Shown here piece by piece: positions 58,223 through 64,000 of a stretch of DNA of 64,000 nt. The stretch covers positions 54,263 to 118,262 of the forward strand of contig JAHLJZ010000071.1 of the NCBI GenBank assembly GCA_025602915.1, read 5' to 3'. Positions within the stretch are counted from its first letter, which is position 1. Each line of letters starts with the position of its first letter. The notes under the pieces are model-generated. The model had not been told where the DNA came from, searched no databases, and worked only from the letters and a program-made list of their open reading frames with translations. The translations under genes and the position numbers were made by a program. Origin of the DNA: Paraphysoderma sedebokerense. Lineage: Eukaryota; Blastocladiomycota; Physodermatomycetes; Physodermatales; Physodermataceae.

Positions 58223-59895
58223 TCAATAAAAAAGCTCATCTTCCTTCAACATTTTAACCCCAAATGTGATAGTCTGGAAGTCTACGCCTGTAACTGAGCC
58301 ATACTTCTGAGCTACGGCAGTTAAATGTTTTTCTAACTCTGCTACATGGGACTGCCACTGAGCAATATAATCTGCATCGTCGTTTGACTCAGAATGAGCA
58401 AGAGGGTCGGAACGAATGGATAAATAAGAATCGATGGCGATGGACAAAACATTCACAAACACTTCCAACCAATTCATAAAGTTCTCTTTTCTCTGCGGAA
58501 TAAGACGGAAGTACACGAAACAAATCTTTTTCAGTGACACAGGAATTCGGAGTAAATTTCTATCTTTCAACTGAGTCTTGTCTTCATCTCGAAACAAATA
58601 ATCTATTATCTGGAGACGAAGCGAAGGCGATTCGACAGTCTTTACGACGGTGACGTTAGATAAAACAGTAAAGTTGGCTCAAGCGAAGGTCCGAGCTCAC
58701 CTTAATGAATGCGATATATTTCTTTGGCTCCCATTGGTTTATGACGGGACAAACATATGCAACCATGCTTTTCAAATCAATTAAGTTGCCATTGTTTCCA
58801 ACGATAGTCATCTAAAATTAACCGTTAAACAAGGGTTTGAAATGACCAATGTATTCTGATTCACCTACCAAAAAGAGAATCCTCTGCAGTAGTGTCAACA
58901 GAAAGACATCATCGCACTTTTCGAATGCCGAGAGCAGTTCGATCACGAACTGCGACAAACTTGTATGATGGCGGCTGTTGGCAGAGCGACCGATCATTGA
59001 ACTGAGAAGGCAATTATCTAAACAAGGGTGCGAGTTGAGATTCAGGAGAGGAAGACGGCAAAGTCGAATGTGACTTCACCTGAAGTTCCAGCAGATTGCA
59101 ACCACCGGTATGTGTCGGTTTCCAGAAGCCTCACAAAAGGTTGAAGTAAAACCTGCGACTGTAAAGTCTAAGGATAATATCGTTAGATTGTTCGGAAAAT
59201 AAGATGAGTTTTTATTTTCAACTCACCGCATCGTCATTCCCACTAGCTTCGACGATTTTCACAAAACAGAGACGCAAATATGACCACAAGGATGAAATTT
59301 GGCTTCCTTCCGGATGCACATCTTTTTCTAGTATTATAGCATCCTCGATAGAGTTTGCCCCATGCCAGCCAATGGTCGCTGATATTATTTTTTGACTCTC
59401 TCGCAAATAAACTGGGTTAGGACCAAACTTCTGGCTACTTTGGCTTTCCGTTCTGTAATCATTCGACTCATTAGGTCGATTATATTTTGCAGACTGTTGT
59501 ACCATTCCCTCCAATATTATAGAGCGAATGATAGAGCTAAGCAGGAAAGATGTGTTAATTTGCACAATTATCGTGGGAAATGATCATGAAACAAGCGGTA
59601 AATATCGTACGGTTGAAGTCCCACACTCGGAGATAAGAAAGGTTCGAGTAGCCGAACGGCAGCCTCAACTGATATATAGCAAGTCAATAATAGATCACAG
59701 GGGCCCTTTGACATGCAGAAGATACATACAGTGCCCATCTTCGATGTTGCTCTCAATAAGGCTCTTTGCATTACGGCTGAGTTCTTTGTACTTCAAGGGA
59801 TGCTGGGAGGGAGCTACAATATCTTTATAACTATATAAGAAATTTCGAGCATCCAGGGATAGATTTTGATCAGGATATGACACCCCGGCCATCAT
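58223..59895 (-). CDS. Unrecognised all-helical protein, second copy
   Basis: Identical to 17661-19333. The family is unknown; the reading frame is intact across the same inferred introns. Confidence 0.6.
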
Positions 59896-60416
59896 CTTCT
59901 AGGACGAGGACTGAAGTTGCTGTAAGGTGACGCGCCCAAGGTGGGAAGGTCGAGTAGTGATGTTCTTTCCTGTGAACTACCGTATCGCGCCTCCAAAGTT
60001 ATGTTAGATCAGTTTCTTCCTTTTAAGTGCACTTTCGCACTGATACTGACAACGATGTGGCTTAAATCTGCTACCGTGAGCATCGAGTGACCGTTGTCTC
60101 AGTTTATATTATGCAACGATTGATATATGGATGACCACAAACTGTTCCCTTGCAGATCCTGCAGCTTCCTTCAGCTTATCTCACAGAGGATTAAATCAGC
60201 TCTCACTGGCATGATTTCCACCGCACCCGCAACTGTATGAGGACGAACCCCAGCCTACGTGGTAACTCCCAGACATTTTTGACGTGGATCCTTCGGTTGT
60301 CAGTGGAAAGTCCTAATGTTTCGACATCACAATAAGTTCTAATTCCGACAGAAAAGCTATCCAGTTCGAAGATTACATCAAAAATGAAGTATGTATATCG
60401 AATGAGAAGCAAAAAC

Positions 60417-60511
60417 GCTCCAGGGTGGACTCGAACCACCAACCTTTTGGTCACGGCAGACTTTAGAATTTCTATAACAGCCAAACGCGCTAACCATTGC
60501 GCCACTAGAGC
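60417..60511 (-). tRNA. trnN: tRNA-Asn(GTT) with 23-nt intron, second copy
   Basis: Identical to 19855-19949; the intron is at 60452-60474. Arms and internal promoter boxes are intact. Confidence 0.93.
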
Positions 60512-60833
60512 AGTCGGACGTCAGGGCTCACAATTACAGATATTTTCAGACGCATTTATCTTTCAAGGTGTGACCAAATTGATTCCTCTGCTAAGCGCAA
60601 CAGTACTTCGACTAACGGTTGTACGAATGAAAATTTAACTCTGTCATTGTTCTCAATACTAGAATCTTGGATATTGTTGGCAAGGAATGTAATTGTTTTG
60701 GTTCATGTTACTTAAATTTATTCCCAGGTACGTTTGAAATTGTTGACATGCGTTATGTGTTTCAAGTGCGGTATTTTCTGTATTTGATATTTGTAACATA
60801 TGTTTTGTATCTCATTATTTTGTATGCAGTTTA

Positions 60834-63800
60834 GTATTTATAGAGAAGGAAAGAAGGGCAACATCATCATTAACACGGAATTAAAACTTACAAACACTTA
60901 TGACGATGATTTTATTAATCTTTTTTTTTTCTGAAAAACACAACCTACTATATCTTGAAACGAGTAACTTCACTCTTCCATATATCCTCTATTGGGAGAT
61001 ACCAAATTACTGCATCACTTGAGGCATTTTGATTGCGACTGACATGGACGACGACATTATCCCAGAACAGTTAAGCTTTATTCGTTGTTTTGAAGAAAAT
61101 GATACAAAATACTTTGTCATTATATTTCGCATAGAGAAGGAATCAAAGGAATCTACGAAATATAACTTACAAACTTCTATGACTATGATTTTATTAATCA
61201 TTATGTATTGAAAAATACAACCTATTATATCCCCGAAACGTGTAACTTCACTCTTCGATATATCGCCTATTGGGAAATAAACCCATATCCCCGGAAGGAA
61301 ACGATCCCCCAAATATCCTTCTTTCCGACAATAGTGCACGGGAAGCTGATTTTAATTTATTCGACAAAAAATTGTTGTTGATATGTCTCGACAAACCGTT
61401 AACCCGGTAGCGTTCAAGAACACATAAATTTAATCACCGAAAAAAGAGTTATTACTGTCCAATGTTTATAACAATATTATTTATAAAATTATATCAATGA
61501 TAGGAAAACGATACTATATGCGGATTTACATATGGTAGAAATGTTTTTAGGGCTTCCACAGTTCACACAGGGTGTTTACGGGTTGTGAGTAGCATTGGCA
61601 GCATTGGTAGGAATCTCACTGATCACATGCTTCTGAAGAGAAAACATGTAAAATGTGTCGCTTTAAGGAAAAGAAAGATTAGGAGTCGCTTTACATAATC
61701 CGGATCTGATCATCACAGAGCAACTCTCTGCGCTTCCTTTTCAACCAGCAATATTGATAGTAAAGCCCACCGCCGAAAGGATATGATCACATGACTCTCA
61801 ATGCAAAAACATTTGGCAGAGCTTGCACACAATCATTACGATTACTCCCAGACATCCCAGAAAATGGAATCTCCAGTCGCGGGAATCAATTTTTCTGATA
61901 CAGAGACTGTTTAAAATAATTTAGGGTTGTGAGAGCTGGCGTGTCAATTTGTTGATAACAAATATCGATATTATCTTAGTAACCTAGTTTAGTAAAGACT
62001 TCTGTTTTTCTGAGGTGTCAATCTTTTCGCATATAAGTTGACGAAATTAGTAAATAGATATCTATCATTATAGTTCGACTGCTCATAGGACCTTTATTCC
62101 TTCCTGCACATCTCGTGACCAGGAATTTGCAAAGACAAAATTTTCTAAACAATCTCTCTAATCTTTTTCCTGACGGTGCGTCTCGTACCGCCCGGGACAT
62201 CGCACGCGGGAGGTCTCCAGGGTGTCCTGTGATGGAGAAGGTGATTTAAATGAATGTAATGCATCCAATGTTTTTGTATACTGGTTTCTAAGTGTTAGAA
62301 TTAATGATTTTTGGCGGGAGTTACAGGTTCGATTGAAACCAAGAGATCTTTTCAACAAATGTGTAAATATCAATTAGAAATAAACGATATAGTAGCAATC
62401 AAAACGGTCGTCCTTGAGAGAATTTTCACAGTTTCAGAACACTCAAAATAAGCCCATATTCAATGTTCACGATTTCGATTCAACACCTTATCCATCATGA
62501 ACTTTAATTACTACTCAAGCAGTATGCTTTCAAGCACCTCCATCGGTGTTACAATAGAGATTTAGGCAGCTGTTATTAGTATCTAGAATATTTATATTAT
62601 CGACAGTCCGCCGAAATGAACAGAACATATCGAAGAACATTGCCTGTGAAATTTATAAAACACAAAAGCTACTGAAACGAGGAATAAAACATCTTACGAG
62701 CAATCAACTTAATGGATCATTTTGGGTGCCCGGAAAGTCAACATCGGCGAACATTGAGAATTCACTTCTAGAGAGCGAAACCAAGTGTTCACATGTTCCT
62801 CGGACAACGATTACCTCAGTCATATCTTGACAGGAAGGTCTGTTGTCGCGAGGACTTTAGTTGAGGGGATAAAAATCTAAATTATAGATTTGTGGCTAAC
62901 CAATAGATTGACTTATTTTTCTTTAATACAAATATATGAACTCGTCAATACATATAAACAAACAATAATAGAACCAATCTCTCAAATACTGAACAATTAA
63001 TAAAAAGAAAGTTGCTTTCAATACAAATATAATAGATCGAATTAACGACGGCATCTTTCACAAAAAATTCTTTCAACATTCAATACATATCTCTTCTTCA
63101 TTATCACCAAAGGACGAACGAAACTACGATATAGCGAATTCACCCATATTGGTTACTCTCCAAAGTTTATAATACGTATGAACCTCGTTCATTATTCTTC
63201 CCTCACTTCTCACATCTGGCTATCTTTCTCTCTAAGTTCTCAAGTAATTCAATAAATTGAATATTCGAGATTTCTCTCTATTACTTCTTGTGAATCTTCA
63301 CGGCACTTTCAGTCTTGCAATTCATTCAAAGTCAAACATTAGAATTCATTTCGCATTCGGGATACGTGGTGATATTTCGTCCAATCCTTTCGAGAATCCT
63401 GTGGTTGGCTTTATATACGCCATCATCTCCATCGCCCTTCGCGGAAAATATCTCAAGGCTGCAACACGTTAACTATATGGTCTCCCAATATATGAAGCGG
63501 ACAAGTAATGCAGTATGATTCTTTCAATCAGTTTGTTTGGCAATATTCTCCCCATTCAAAATCGTATGTAATTCTTTATTATCATCTATGTTTCCTCAGG
63601 TCCAACGTCTTTTTCAGTGACACTATAGGAAATTTTTGGACCATTGTTAACAATTCCAAATCGAAACAGTTCGTGCGAATTGAACTAGATGTATAGTGTT
63701 ATATATCGGTAATTATATATCTCGATAATACGAGATGTGAGTGAATTCTATGATTTGGATTGGTCATTATTAACTGTGATACCCGCAAGTTTAATTCATG

Positions 63801-64000
63801 CTAGAGAGTAACCCCAACTAGTGCTTAGCGATGAGTGTTTATAAAATGATTGAGTGTCTGCAAATTCCCACTAAAGTCTCACTCGACGGGTAGTCAGGAA
63901 TGGAGGAGGTTCTATATAATCGTTTACGTTTATACAGATCATCGCTACATAAATATAGAGTTTAATCAAACTGATGAATGTTGGTGACTTGTAATGATTT
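60834..64000. other. Region C: AT-rich DNA without a supportable gene
   Basis: 3.2 kb after the second repeat copy. Open frames are short (under about 110 codons), mostly lack ATG or a recognisable motif, and several overlap on both strands. Apart from the direct repeats at 60886-61276 and AT-rich palindromic bits near 63700, I see nothing named. Confidence 0.4.
60886..61276. repeat. Pair of diverged direct repeats just after repeat A'
   Basis: About 113 bases at 60886-60998 recur at 61164-61276 (spacing 278). Shared blocks include atgattttattaatc, cctattatat against cctactatat, and gtaacttcactcttc. Similarity weakly extends left to a shared tagagaagga at 60841 and 61132. The origin is unknown; it may be a non-coding mobile element or a tandem remnant. 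Confidence 0.65.

Larger units (their letters stand above)
40563..60833. repeat. Long direct repeat, copy A'
   Basis: Second copy of 1-20271, same orientation. The sequence left of 40563 has no counterpart in this window only because the window begins at base 1, so the repeat may be longer than 20271 bases. On the right, identity ends at 60833 and different DNA (region C) begins. All genes of copy A are present with unbroken frames. Confidence 0.97.

Noticed and set aside
61029-61339. Overlapping open frames on both strands
   Set aside because: They lie inside the non-coding direct repeats and show no codon or motif signal.
1-64000. CRISPR array, bacterial operon or bacteriophage structure
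   Set aside because: No regularly spaced repeats, no ribosome-binding-site-led gene trains; genes are intron-rich and eukaryotic.

Overview
The window comes from the nuclear genome of a zoosporic (flagellated) fungus, most likely a chytrid-grade lineage. The evidence is intron-rich genes with short GT-AG introns (mostly 30-110 bp), typical fungal genes (HAK-type K+ transporter, Vcx1-like CAX antiporter, TPS2-like trehalose enzyme, Mad1), and three genes associated with cilia, flagella or basal bodies: katanin p80, the intraflagellar-transport GTPase IFT22 and a Chibby homologue. Base composition is moderately AT-rich. I cannot name the species.

The dominant structural fact is a very long direct repeat. 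Bases 1-20271 recur at 40563-60833 with a constant offset of 40562. I saw no mismatch in any stretch compared, introns and intergenic DNA included. The layout is A (1-20271), B (20272-40562), A' (40563-60833), C (60834-64000). A runs off the left edge, so its true left end is not visible. A is followed by an inverted-repeat element in B, while A' is followed by a different sequence carrying its own short direct repeats.

Region A/A' carries, in order: the 5' end of an RGS-domain gene (minus), a HAK K+ transporter (plus), katanin p80 (minus), IFT22 (plus), MAT2B (minus), a CAX Ca2+/H+ exchanger (plus), an FHA-domain protein (plus), mitochondrial ribosomal protein uL15m (plus), a small TPR-like protein (minus), Chibby (plus), an unrecognised helical protein (minus) and an intron-containing tRNA-Asn(GTT) (minus). 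Katanin p80 and IFT22 are head to head and may share a promoter.

Region B carries single copies of an LRR-DH-PH Rho exchange factor (plus), a bipartite trehalose-6-phosphate synthase/phosphatase (plus), a universal stress protein with a long low-complexity leader (minus), a JMJD5/KDM8-like JmjC oxygenase (minus), the checkpoint protein Mad1 (plus) and a gene that probably encodes two tandem RGS domains (minus), whose first exon lies across the start of A'. Region C (3.2 kb) has no gene I can support.

Functional themes are ion and Ca2+ homeostasis (HAK, CAX), cell-surface and G-protein signalling (RGS, RhoGEF), stress tolerance (trehalose enzyme and stress protein, each with a perfect CRE-like site upstream) and flagellum or microtubule biology (katanin p80, IFT22, Chibby, Mad1). 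All gene models were spliced by eye; exon ends are inferred from GT/AG sites, reading frame and family conservation.
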